This document shows positions 21,450-31,220 of a stretch of DNA of 64,000 nt, one piece after another (the stretch's first letter is position 1; each line of letters opens with the position of its first letter). The notes beneath the pieces are model-generated. The model was given only the letters and a program-made list of their open reading frames with translations, had not been told where the DNA came from and searched no databases. The stretch is from Pedinophyceae sp. YPF-701. Its lineage: Eukaryota > Chlorophyta > Pedinophyceae. The position numbers and the translations under genes were made by a program. The stretch lies in contig CAJZHL010000003.1 in assembly GCA_916048055.1 (NCBI GenBank), positions 1,302,001 to 1,366,000 of the forward strand, written 5' to 3'.

Positions 21450-22601
21450 CGGCTGTGACGCGCTGCTGCCTGGTAGCCCGTCGCCCGGGTGCGCGGGGAA
21501 GGGCGGTGTTGGGCCGTGCCCGCACACATGACGCACTCTGTTAACCCCCCCGATGTTGACATGTTGGCCATGCGCGTATTCCGTGGCCGCTAGACCGAGG
21601 TATGATCCCTTTTCGCATGACAGGCCACGCGCGGGGGACGGCGATGACGAGGAGAGCTGAGTAGCCGTCGGCGCGTCGCCACACAACGCGGACAATGCCG
21701 CAGACTCAGTCACCGCTGTCACCCAGCCGGCTGCCGACACCCCCTGGTACAAGCAGCCTAGGACGTGGACCAGCACTTCGGCGCGTCGGCTGGCGGGCGT
21801 CGTCCAGTACTCGCGCGGCTCGCCGCGTTGTTGCTGACGACGCCCGCCACTCACTCTAACTGATTGCAGGTCAGAGCCTTCCCTTGGCACATGATGGCAC
21901 GCTCACATGGCATTTCGCGCGAGTACTCCTAGCACGCTGCCGCCTTGATCAGGACGATAGCACACCCGCATTTCATTTCGTGCGCGGGTGGTCAATTACT
22001 ACTCTGTGTTGGGGAGTGGGGCGCAGCTGCAGCAAGGGTGGGGGGGGTGGAGTCGGGGCCGCGTGTACGGGCGTGGGGCAGCGTTGGTCCGCGTGTAGGC
22101 CGAGGCAGAGCAGTCGCGTGGTTCAACGCAGGTGGTCATGCGATTCGCGTACCGCGCTCCCGCCGCGGGGCACGGCTCGCCCTGCGAGCAGCGCCCAAGG
22201 CTGACCGGGGCGCAGCGTGCACTGACGTGCGTGCCGCGCGTGTCTCCGGCCAAGTCTGCGTTCTCGCGCACAATCCCTGGCGAGCCGGTCTGCAAGGGAC
22301 CCGTGCGCGCCCTCGCCGCCGACCTCAGGAGCCCACAAGCAGCGTCTGATGCATTTTCGACTCTGCTGCAAGAGGTGAGCTGGACGGCGCGTTCAACGAC
22401 ACTCCCTGCATACACGTGACTATCTCCATCTCGGAACGTCGCCATCGTTACGCCCTGGCTGGCGGGGGTCGCCGTTCGGATGGATGGTGACCCTCCGAAG
22501 CTCCAACGCTGGAGGCGCACGATCGCTGCATGAGCCCTCAAGACGCGCGCGGCGATGTCTCAAGGCTGACGTCAACGTCGTGTCGCGACCAAATCGTTGC
22601 G
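21450..22601. other. Intergenic, 1.15 kb
   Basis: No convincing exon, repeat or RNA. Part of 21540-22000 is less GC-rich than its surroundings. Confidence 0.45.
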
Positions 22602-24101
22602 ATGAAGCGCGCCGGTGACGGCCCACGGCCTCCCCTTGGTCGTGTCCCTGTGCAGGCGGGCGGTGCGGGCGTGGTGGAGCTGCGGGAGGACGCGGAGTGG
22701 GGCAGGGGCCTTTTCGTGACGGAGAACATTAGCAAGGGGCAGGCGATCCTGAGTGTGCCGCTCGAGGCTTGCATCGTGACGACGTCTGAGGGTGGATTCC
22801 AGGTGCTGCCCGCTGGACCCCCCTGCGGGGCGTGAGATGCCCCAGCATGCCCACCTCTGACACGATGATGCATCGAGCTTCAGTTTACGGTCACAGCACA
22901 ACCTCAGATCGCCGTGGCGAGAACGGTGTTCGACTTGCAACCTGTGCAGGGCCCGGACGGCGAATACGCGCTGGTGAGGAAGTTCTGGGTGGACATGGAC
23001 CTGGACCTCCCGTGGTACATCATTCAGGCGCTCGCCCTGGTCGACTGCATGCAGGTCCGCGCCCCGGCCGCCTCTCCGACCCCACTCTTCACACGGCGAG
23101 TGCCAGTCGCAACACCTACTCAGTTCAACTGCGACCCCGACCCGTTCCCGCAGGGCACCGGTTCGGACGCCCTCGCGCAGTACGCGCGCACGCTGATGCC
23201 GCGCCCCAGCGAGCTCGCCCACCCGTTCCTGCTCGACGAGGAGCTGCGCGCTGAGTTCCGCCACCCAGAGCTGCAGCGGGCCGCGGAGGCACAGCGCGAG
23301 CGGCTGCGCGAGATCTTCGGGCCGGACATGGTGCCGGACGTGGGGCCCTCGCTGCTGCTGTGGGGCTTCGCGTGCGCGCGGTCCCGCGCGATGGCCACGC
23401 GCTCGCGCACCGCGGCCGGGAACGAGGCGGAGCAGGCGGGCGGCGAGGAGATGTTCGTGTTCCCGCCGTTCCTCGACCAGGCGAACCACGACCACAACCC
23501 GAACTGCGACTTCCGCGTGTCGCCCTCCGGGGAGGCGATCGAGCTGTTTGCCGTGCGCGCCATCAAGGCCGGGGCGGAGGCGACCATCTCGTACACGGGG
23601 CCGCAGGGGCAGCCGAACCAGCGGCTGATGGCGCAGTACGGCTTCGTGCCGCTCAACGGCAACCCGGGGGACCGGATTCCGGACTTGAAGGACGTTGTTG
23701 TGGAGGGGGCTGCAGGGCTGTGCGGGGCGCGGCTGCAGCGCGTGATCGGGGACCAGGCGTGGATGGACATGGCTGCGGGGGCGTCCGCGGAGGGCAACCG
23801 GCTCGCTGCGGTGCTGCGGTCGCTGCCCGTCGCGGGTGATGCGCAGGAGGGGGAGGGCCCGGCGGAGGACGCGGACGTTGCGCTGGTCGACGCGATCCGC
23901 GAGGAGTGCGAGGCGCGACTGGACGTGATGCGCCGCGTCGGGAGCGTGGAGGAGGACGCGCGGCTGCTGGGCGAGCTGCGAACGAGTGACCCGCGGCGGT
24001 GGTGGGCCGTGGTGTACCGCAGCGAGCGGCGCGCGCTGCTGGAGCGGGCGGTCGCGCTGCTCAAGGCGTACAAGAAGGCGATGACGCCCCTCGCAGGCTG
24101 A
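22602..24101 (+). CDS. SET-domain protein methyltransferase, Rubisco-LSMT/SETD-like
   Basis: Three exons: 22602-22802, 22950-23054 and 23124-24101 (introns 147 and 69 bp) give 427 residues. The SET domain opens with WGRGLFVTENISKGQAIL and LSVPLEACIV. Its core motif is PPFLDQANHDHNPNC, then FAVRAIKAGAEATISYTG, QRLMAQYGFVPLNGNPGDRI. The N-H and Y motifs bind AdoMet and the substrate lysine. A helical C-terminal region like the Rubs-subst-bind domain follows. The second intron is a multiple of three with no stop, so a read-through form with 23 extra residues is possible. The substrate may be plastid or ribosomal; not decided by sequence. Confidence 0.85.
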
Positions 24102-24325
24102 CACTCCGCCCCCGCTCTGCGTCGGTAAAAGTAGAAGGCAGACCGTCTGGCACTGTCGACCGCCCACCACCCGTCCACCTGGATGTGACTGACTAGACTG
24201 GAACCAACGCGCTGAGCGAGTCTGCCGTGCATGTATCAAACTTGATGAGGCGCGCGACGCGGGAGAGTTGAGACTGCGTAACAGAACAGGACATCTTGCG
24301 ACCACCGCTGCTGCGAGCGCCGACG

Positions 24326-27119
24326 TCACTTCCGCGCGCGCTTCGCGTTGGGGTTCAAGCTGCTGCTCGTGCGCTTGCCCGCCGCGGTTTGCCGCCCCGT
24401 CGCGGCCCCGCCCGGCGCGTCCTCCGAGAGCATCGCGTACTTGCTCGACCCGTCCGTGACCTGCGACGGCGCGATCCCGCGGCCCTGCAGCAGCACGTAC
24501 GGCGCGGACGTCTTCTCCGCCGCGATCCGCATCGCCGCGGTGCTCTTGTCCGCGTTGACCCCCGTCGCGATCTTCCGCGCGCGCAGCTCCTCCACAACCT
24601 TCTCCGTGCGCCGCTCCAGCTTCTTCTTCCCGGACCCGTACCCGTGGAACTCGTGGCACAGCTTCCGCCACGCCTCCTTGGGCGTCAGCACGCGCCCGAA
24701 CTCGTCCAGCTTCCGCAGCGCCGTCTCGATGCGCTCGTCCGTCTGGTCGCCCGACCCGTCGCCGAGCATCGCGCGCGCCGCCTCCGCCATCAGCACGCGG
24801 TCCTTCCGCGTGTCGTTCGTCCGCCCGCTCCACTCCACCTTCTGCTTCAGCCCGCCCGTGTCGCGCAGCATCCCCAGCGCCGCACCCAGCCCGCGCCCCA
24901 GCTTGCCCTCCCCGATGCCCGCCGCCTCCGTCTGCGGACCGCCGTCCGCCTCCGTCTCCTTCTTCCGGAACGACCGCCCCTTGCCCTCCCGCTTCTCCCC
25001 CTCGCCGCCCGCCTCCTCCATCTCCACGTCCTCTTCCTCGCGCACCCCACTCGGACCGGCCTCGTCGCCAGGCTTGTCCGTCGCCGCGCTCGCGCCCACG
25101 TCGATGCCGTTCACGAACTCCACCGCGCTGCTGAACACCAGCTCGCCCTTCCGCCCGCCCGCCTCCCCCGCCGGCCCCTCGTCGTCCCGCCGCGACCCCA
25201 CCAGCTCCCGCACCGCGTCCTCGCCGACGGCCTTCCCGCTCCGCTTCTTCAGCGCCTGCGCCCGCTGCTCCGCGATGGACGCGTACAGCTCGTCCTCGTC
25301 CGCGCCGACCACGTCCTCGCCCATGCTCGGCTTCAGCGCCAGCGACGCGTAGTTGGCCTTCTCCAGCGCGCGCGCGTACCGCCGCTCCTTCGCCGCCTTC
25401 TCCTCCTCCGCCTCCCGCTCCCGCGCCTGCATGCGCCGCTCCCGGTCCGCGCGGCTGCCCAGGTCCGCGCCCGGCGCCTCCCCCGCCTCCTGCGCCAGCT
25501 CCGCCACCAGGTCCGACGTGTCGCCGTCCTTCTTCCGCAGCTTCCTGTCCTTCTTCTTCTTCTTCCGACGGTTCCTGATCTCCGCGAACTTCTCCAGCTC
25601 CTCTTTCGTGTAGTAGTCCGCCGACGCCCCCGCGTCCCCAACCTCGACCGCCGCCGACTGCTGCGCCGCCGCCTGCTTCAGCTTCGCACGCATCTCCTCG
25701 CGCTGCCGCTCCGCCGCAGCGACCCCGCCGTCCGCGTCGATCTCCATGCCGTCGTCGTCCCTCCCGGGCTCGTCGTAGTGCGCCAGCAGCCCCCGCGGCT
25801 CCTCGTCGAAGTCCGGGTTGTACGACATCCCGACACCGCCTGTCGCCACCTTGCCCTTGGCCGCGCGCCGCGCCTCCAGCCGCTTCTTGTCCTCCTGCTT
25901 CAGCAGGTCAACCAGCGCGTCGTCCCCGTCTTTCAGGTTGCCCTTGTCGTCCAGGATGCTGGTGTCCTCCAGAGTCAAAATCGCCGTCTCGCCCTCCACG
26001 ATGTCGTTCACGCCGTGCTTGACCTTCATGCCAGCAAGCTGCTCCGACGCGTACGCGCCCCCGTCCGCGTCCGCGTCCTCGTCGGCTGCGCAGCAAAGGG
26101 TGACAACGCAGTGAGTGGCGCAGGGAGCGGCAGAAGCCGGCGCAGGAGCACCTGGCGCGGCTCCGAGGCGGGCAGCGTAGCTGCGGGCAGCGGCAGCACA
26201 CCTTCAGAGGCGCGTTTCTTCCGCGGCACACTTGCAGGGGGGGTCTTCTTGGGGGCAGGGGCGGTGCTCTGCTTTACGCGGCTCTTCTGGACCCACGCGG
26301 CGATGTCGTCCTCGTCGCTGTCTTCGTCTGCGAGGCCTTTGGTCGCCTGCAGCAGCGTGCCCGTCGCACACGCGCGACAGGGTTGACATTGCAAAGAAGT
26401 ACGCGTCGGTGGGCGGTGCGCACAGGCGCACGCGCGGCATAGCCGCATTCAAGCACGACACGCCCAGGTGATTTCGCTGCGGGTTCGAGCGGTGCCGTTG
26501 CCTCGGCGAGGCACACAGGCTCCTGGGTCATGGGACGAACCTTCAGCTTCGCTTCGTGTTCGCGCTTCTCGCGCATCAGTCGCAGCTTCTCTTTGATACT
26601 CTCAGCCTCCTTCGCTTTCTCCCGGCCTTCAGCGAGCTCTCGGCCACGCCTGCGGTCAGGGGGAGGCCCGGTGGCTTTGCCGCACTGCAGAAACAGGCGG
26701 TGAGCGTCTGCCAGCCTAGTCCCTGCTCTTCCAGGCACACCCTGTGGACCCGCTGGAGCAGTTTCTGACAAGTTGGCAGCTCCACGGCCTCGCGACGCGG
26801 GCAGCGTACCGGTGCTCGTCCTTGGCCTTGTCCGCAGCGCCGGAGCCTCCCATCTTCAGCGGCTTGAGCCCCAACTTGGCTCGCATCCTGCAGACAGAAG
26901 CGCAAGAACGCCTTGTACCCGTCAGAGACGTGTGACTCGTCCAGTTTCACTCGGAGGACGGTCTTGGCGGGCGCGTAGCAGCTGCTCCGGCAACCAGCAG
27001 CGTAGATTGCTCCTCAAGGGGGCCTTCGTCGACTCTGACCTGTTGGTCTCCTCGATGGACATACTGATTTCGCTCTGACCGTCCCCCCCTCCCCCCGGAC
27101 CCCCTCCGACGTCCGCCAT
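24326..27119 (-). CDS. SART1: SART1/Snu66, U4/U6.U5 tri-snRNP protein
   Basis: SART1 (yeast Snu66) is a tri-snRNP component needed for spliceosome activation in the nucleus. Five exons, 27119-27040, 26887-26810, 26649-26541, 26346-26202 and 26085-24326, add to 723 residues with matching phases. The start MADVGGGPGGGG leads to SMSIEETNRMRAKLGLKPLK, the conserved SART1 N-terminal motif. Next come EKLRLMREKREHEAKL and DEDDIAAWVQKSR. The core continues with MKVKHGVNDIVEGETAILTL and the SYNPDFDEEPRG region. The C-terminal block is FGRVLTPKEAWRKLCHEFHG, then GSGKKKLERR. Basic, acidic and alanine-rich low complexity lies between. Confidence 0.92.
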
Positions 27120-27641
27120 CTTCGCAGGAGTGCAGCGAGCAACAGCAAAGTGGTCCCCTCGCTGCCCTGGTGACCGGTGTGGGACACGGAGAGCTGCTCT
27201 GGGCAGCAGAATGCCACACAGTAGCGCCGCAGCGCGGCATCATAGCGCCTGAGCTCCCACAGAGGGCCACATGGCCAACACAAGTGTACTCGAGTCAGGT
27301 GCCTCGACAACATCCCCCTTGCATGAAGGGCGGCGCTGCCGTCTCGGCGACCCATCGCACTTGCGTCGCGCGTCGCGGCGGAGGTCAGGAAGCGCCGACC
27401 CTGCGGCCGGCTGCGCGAAACACAGCAGACACAGTGTGTCTTGCCTTACAGCCCTGCGTCGTGGCTCGTCGCTGACCATCGTCGCCGAATGACCGCCTCC
27501 GTGGCCATGTAACCTGGCTGCGCAGGGCCGTCATGTCTCGCATGTAACCACGGTACGCGCAGTCACGCCGGCATAGCAAACACACCTTGCCCTCGAAATG
27601 CTGCTGCCCTCGCGCAGCTCCGTATCCCCAGCCCTTCCACA
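27120..27641. other. Intergenic, SART1 upstream region
   Basis: 520 bp between the SART1 start and the 3' end of the coiled-coil gene. No exon or repeat was identified. Confidence 0.45.
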
Positions 27642-28419
27642 TCATGCCCCCTGGACCCCCGTGCCAGAAGATGCGTTGCCGATCTTCTGCAGCCGCCGCT
27701 GCATCTCGAGCGTCATGTTGGCCTTCTTCACTCCACCGTCCCGCAGCTTGTGGACAGACGCGACCACCTGACCGGCTCCGGCCGCAGCTGGCCTCCCCAA
27801 GCAAGCAGGGAGCTTGCTGCGCCCAAGACGGCGCACGGGTGCAAGAAGCCGTGACTGCACCCCGTTCATCGCAGGTGGCTGTTTGCCGTCGCTGGTCGCG
27901 CCGTCCGCCCCGGAGAGCGACGTGAGATCCACCACCTGCGCGACGCAACATCAACGCACAGATCCGGAACATGAGGTGCAAGAGCGATCCGTTCAGAGCG
28001 ATTTGGTACTGGGATTTCAGCCAAGGGCCCCGCAGCAACGGGGGTTGCGAGCGGCTGCTGTGCAGTGAGCTTGACCGGCTCACCTCAGAAATGCCCGGCC
28101 TTGCAGCCTCGGACTGCGGTGCAGGTGGCGCAGTGTCAAGCTCGTTCGCAGTCTGCGTCTGGGTTCCTACGTCCACTGCGCGAGTCATTGCGCGCTTCTC
28201 GTCTAGAATCGACTTGAATTCGCGCAGCTCGTTTTTCATGGACGCAACAGCAGCCGCAACGTCGCGCTTGAGGTCCGTGATCGACGCGACGAGCTCATCT
28301 GTGCCCGTCTCGTTGGCATTGGCCATCCCGTTCCGAGCCAGGCCTGAGACCTCGCTGGTCACCAGCTCCCTGATGTCATCCATCATAGAACTTCCGAAGC
28401 TCGCAAAGCAGTCCTGAAT
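27642..28419 (-). CDS. Unidentified coiled-coil protein, 3' exons
   Basis: Three exons join in phase: 28419-28084 (after CTGCAG), 27935-27861 and 27767-27642. The first encodes MMDDIRELVTSEVSGLA and a coiled coil (VASITDLKRDVAAAVASM, ELREFKSILDEKRAM). The second is VVDLTSLSGADGATSDGK. The last is KKANMTLEMQRRLQKIG and ends GTGVQGA. Upstream exons, including the start, were not placed; they should lie between 28420 and about 29300. The family is not recognised; the coiled coil with a short conserved tail recalls membrane-tethering or peroxin-like proteins, but no diagnostic motif is visible. Confidence 0.5.
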
Positions 28420-29857
28420 CTGCAGCCAGGCGCACGAGGTATCGACCCAAGATGGATACGTTGCAGCTGCGACGGGACGTTGCCTCCCGCTCCCGCAAGA
28501 AACATGCGCATCGTACCAGCATGAGTCCCTCCGTGACTGCGGTGTTGACGGTTGGGGTCGGGCGGTCCACGGCCTCACGGGGTGCCGCCGTTCGCAGTGG
28601 CTTTCCTGTGGTCGTTGGCTTGCATTTCCGGGCAGGCAGGGGCACTCCGTGAAGTGCGGTCGACTGCGATGGCTGCGTCTGGTCTTGAGCGCTGGGAGGT
28701 GGTCGCGGAAATCGCGGCGGACCTGGCTGGCTGCCGTGCAGCAGTTCGGTTGGACTGCACCCGACCGGAGGAGCGTCTGCCTGCGAACTGGACCCCAAAA
28801 GCCCGAAGACCTTCCTGCGAAGTGTGTTACGATGACCGGTGTTGGTGGCCGGGAGGCCGGCGAGACGGAGGGCAGTCGCGTGGCCCTTCGGCTCGTATTC
28901 TCCAGCGCTCGCTCACCTCGCGCTCCCAGAGGCGTCGAAGCCAAATCCGTTGCCAATCATGCTGTTGAGCGATACGTCATGTGTACCGAGACGTTCGTTC
29001 TCTGGTTCTCCGTACGTGGACCGATGGCGTTCTGTGCTGAAGTGAACAGGACACTGCGCACGCCGTCCAGGCGCTTGCGGCGGTGAGGTTACGACAGCTT
29101 CCGCCGTGTAGTGATAATTGCGCTTGTCTCCGGGAACACTTGGCTGCGCCCCCGAGCGGCCCACGCTCACCGAGGGGGTGTTTGACAGCTGACTGGCGCA
29201 GTATAACTGGCAGCACGTCGGCGCAATGATGGCTGCGTCGGCACAGCTCCGGGCGCACAGCAGCCAGCGCCGTGAGCTGCTCGTTCGCCTCGCGTGTTCT
29301 CCGGTGAACCGTCGGCGCTGCTGAATTCGGTGCAGCTGGCATGGTGCAGTAGAGGCGTCGGGGAAGTGTCGTCGAGCGCCGTTGATCCCTTTCAGAAGAC
29401 AGGATGCCTCCCGTCAAGCGCATTCCTTCGGTCCCAAACAAAAAGAAGCGCCACCAGAAGCGGCGGAAGGATGCTGGGGGGAAGAAGGCGCAGCGGGAGG
29501 GCAGGTGCGCTCGTTGAAGGCCGGATCATGAAGTTTCGGACGTGACCTTGCCCGTAATCGCACGGATTCAAGTCACTCTCTCGATCGCGTGGCACCCACG
29601 TTCGCGTTGGCGAAGGTGGCGGTCAGATTTCCACCGAAAACAACCTGCAGCAAGCTTTTCGCAGCTCACGCCGCACCGCCACGTCTTTTCTTGTCATTCA
29701 GACGTTGATGACGTAAATTTTCATCCAATTGGTCATGAGCCATGTCAGATTTGGGGTCTATTCCGGAAGAAGCGGGGCTCTGAAGCCACAGAAGCAGCTG
29801 TGTTAGCTCACCGCTCGCGCGAGGCGACACTCGAATGAATGCAGGAGCTTTTTTGGC
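28420..29857. other. 1.4-kb interval, mostly unassigned
   Basis: It presumably includes the 5' exons of the minus-strand coiled-coil gene and, further right, a small basic frame at 29404. The stretch 29540-29860 is less GC-rich. No repeat or RNA gene was found. Confidence 0.4.
29404..29514 (+). CDS. Tiny basic peptide or first exon
   Basis: The ATG frame begins MPPVKRIPSVPNKKKRHQ and continues very lysine- and arginine-rich for 36 residues to a TGA. A GTGCGC donor lies at 29508, so it may be the first exon of a spliced gene whose next exon I could not place. It looks like a nuclear, nucleolar or ribosomal type sequence but matches no family I know. Confidence 0.3.
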
Positions 29858-30602
29858 ATGATTGGCATCGTCACGGGGATCGTTGCGGCAGGCATCATGG
29901 GCTTCTTGTATCAACAGAAGCAGGCAAGCACGCGTGTTGGCACTCAGTGACTTCCGTCATCGCCGTGAGCCCGGGCCATCTCACGGTGCCCGCGCTGCTG
30001 CTCGACGGGCTCTCCTCGAGCCCGCGCCGCGCCCTCGCCGGGGCTGTTCACCCTCGCCGCCGCTCAATCGACTCCTTGCAGGATAGAGAGCTGGAGGCGG
30101 AGGACCGGCGGATCCTGAAGCGGATGTTGAGGACGCCGCTGCAGTGGACGGACCACGGAGTGTGCCGCATGGACTGCCGACACATCTCGGAGAAGGAGGT
30201 CATTGACACGCTCAGGACGGGGCGAATCAACCGGCGGAAGTCGGAGATGAGGTGCGGGCGCCCGTCGCACGCAGGCGGCGGAAACATGCAGCACGACGCA
30301 CGGACATCCCTCTGCTCGGCTGACCGGCACGCCCGCGCGGAGGCGCCAGACAGTGTCATCAGGAGCGACGTCACCGGTAGCTGAGCTGTTCCGCACGCTG
30401 CGCGCGCCCTCGCACGTGCTGACGCGCGGAGACAGCTCCGCTGGGGTGCAGGTCGCGGCCGTGTCCGAAGTACGTCGTGGACGCGCGGGTTGGCGACGCG
30501 AAGAGGAAGAATGTCCAGTGTGTGTTCAGCGGCTGTGCGGACGTGACGCGCGTCGTCACGGTCATCGACAAGGACTTCGACTGGCCGTGCGGGGCGTGCT
30601 GA
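29858..30602 (+). CDS. Membrane-anchored DUF4258-like protein
   Basis: Three exons close in phase to 128 residues: 29858-29923, 30082-30251 and 30452-30602. The first encodes a single hydrophobic segment (MIGIVTGIVAAGIMGFLY) and seems to end in a GC donor (CAG/GCAAGC). The rest carries GVCRMDCRHISEKEVIDTL, then GRINRRKSEM, PCPKYVVDAR, a VFSGCADVTRVVTVID strand and the end DFDWPCGAC. This order matches bacterial DUF4258 proteins as I remember them (CRH-I, G-INY-KS, CPKY, TVVTVID, CxC). The family's biochemical role is unknown. Cysteine pairs suggest metal binding. Bacterial affinity is inferred; a transfer origin is possible. Confidence 0.7.
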
Positions 30603-31220
30603 TGCCGCGGGGCGCGCAGGTCGCGGTGCGGCGTGGCGCTGTGACGCGGAAACGCAAGGTTGTGTGCTGTAGCGCATCCGGGGGGGAAGACCGGCCCGTC
30701 CGACCCGTGACGGAGGACCCCGGGCAGCCCGGGGCAGCCCGTACGCCTTTGCTGCGGCCGCGGCGTGCGCTGCCGCATTCTCTGGCGACGCCTGGGCGGC
30801 CTCGAGACGACATCGCTGCGCGAGTCCACCTTCGCGCATGCACCACCGCGCCGTGGAGGCGACCACGCTGCACCGCTGCGGGCGAGAAGCGAGGTTCCGG
30901 GTGGACATAGCAGTTGTATGCTGAGGCAAGTGCCACGAGGGTCGTGCACGCGCTACCCGCAGCGGATCAACGTCGGGTGTCCCGAGCAGCTGTGGCTCGT
31001 GCGCGGGGTGAAGGGAAACGTCATTTGGTATGCCTACGTGGGCAACATGTACATTTGGTGTAGATCGTGCGCGTCACTGCCCTGTACTCCTCGCGTGAAC
31101 CGCAGCTGAAGAGAAACACGGCAACAAGTGCATCACTTGGCGCAATCGTAGCCCCGCCATATTCGCGAAGGGTACGGGACGGCGGGCCACGAACCCTTCG
31201 CCATCCAATAGCTAGGCAAC
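30603..31220. other. Intergenic before the PG-P gene
   Basis: About 620 bp with no supported feature. Confidence 0.45.

Noticed and set aside
24296-26386. 696-codon plus-strand frame
   Set aside because: Antisense to SART1; its leucine/arginine-rich composition mirrors the acidic/lysine-rich SART1 codons.
26470-26520. tRNA-like gggttcgag stretch
   Set aside because: It lies in a SART1 intron and no cloverleaf with paired acceptor stem could be formed. No other tRNA or rRNA candidate was convincing.
27385-28956. 523-codon minus-strand frame taken as one protein
   Set aside because: It starts with TTG and reads through two introns. Only its middle (28084-28419) is a good exon, and the downstream exons lie in another frame.
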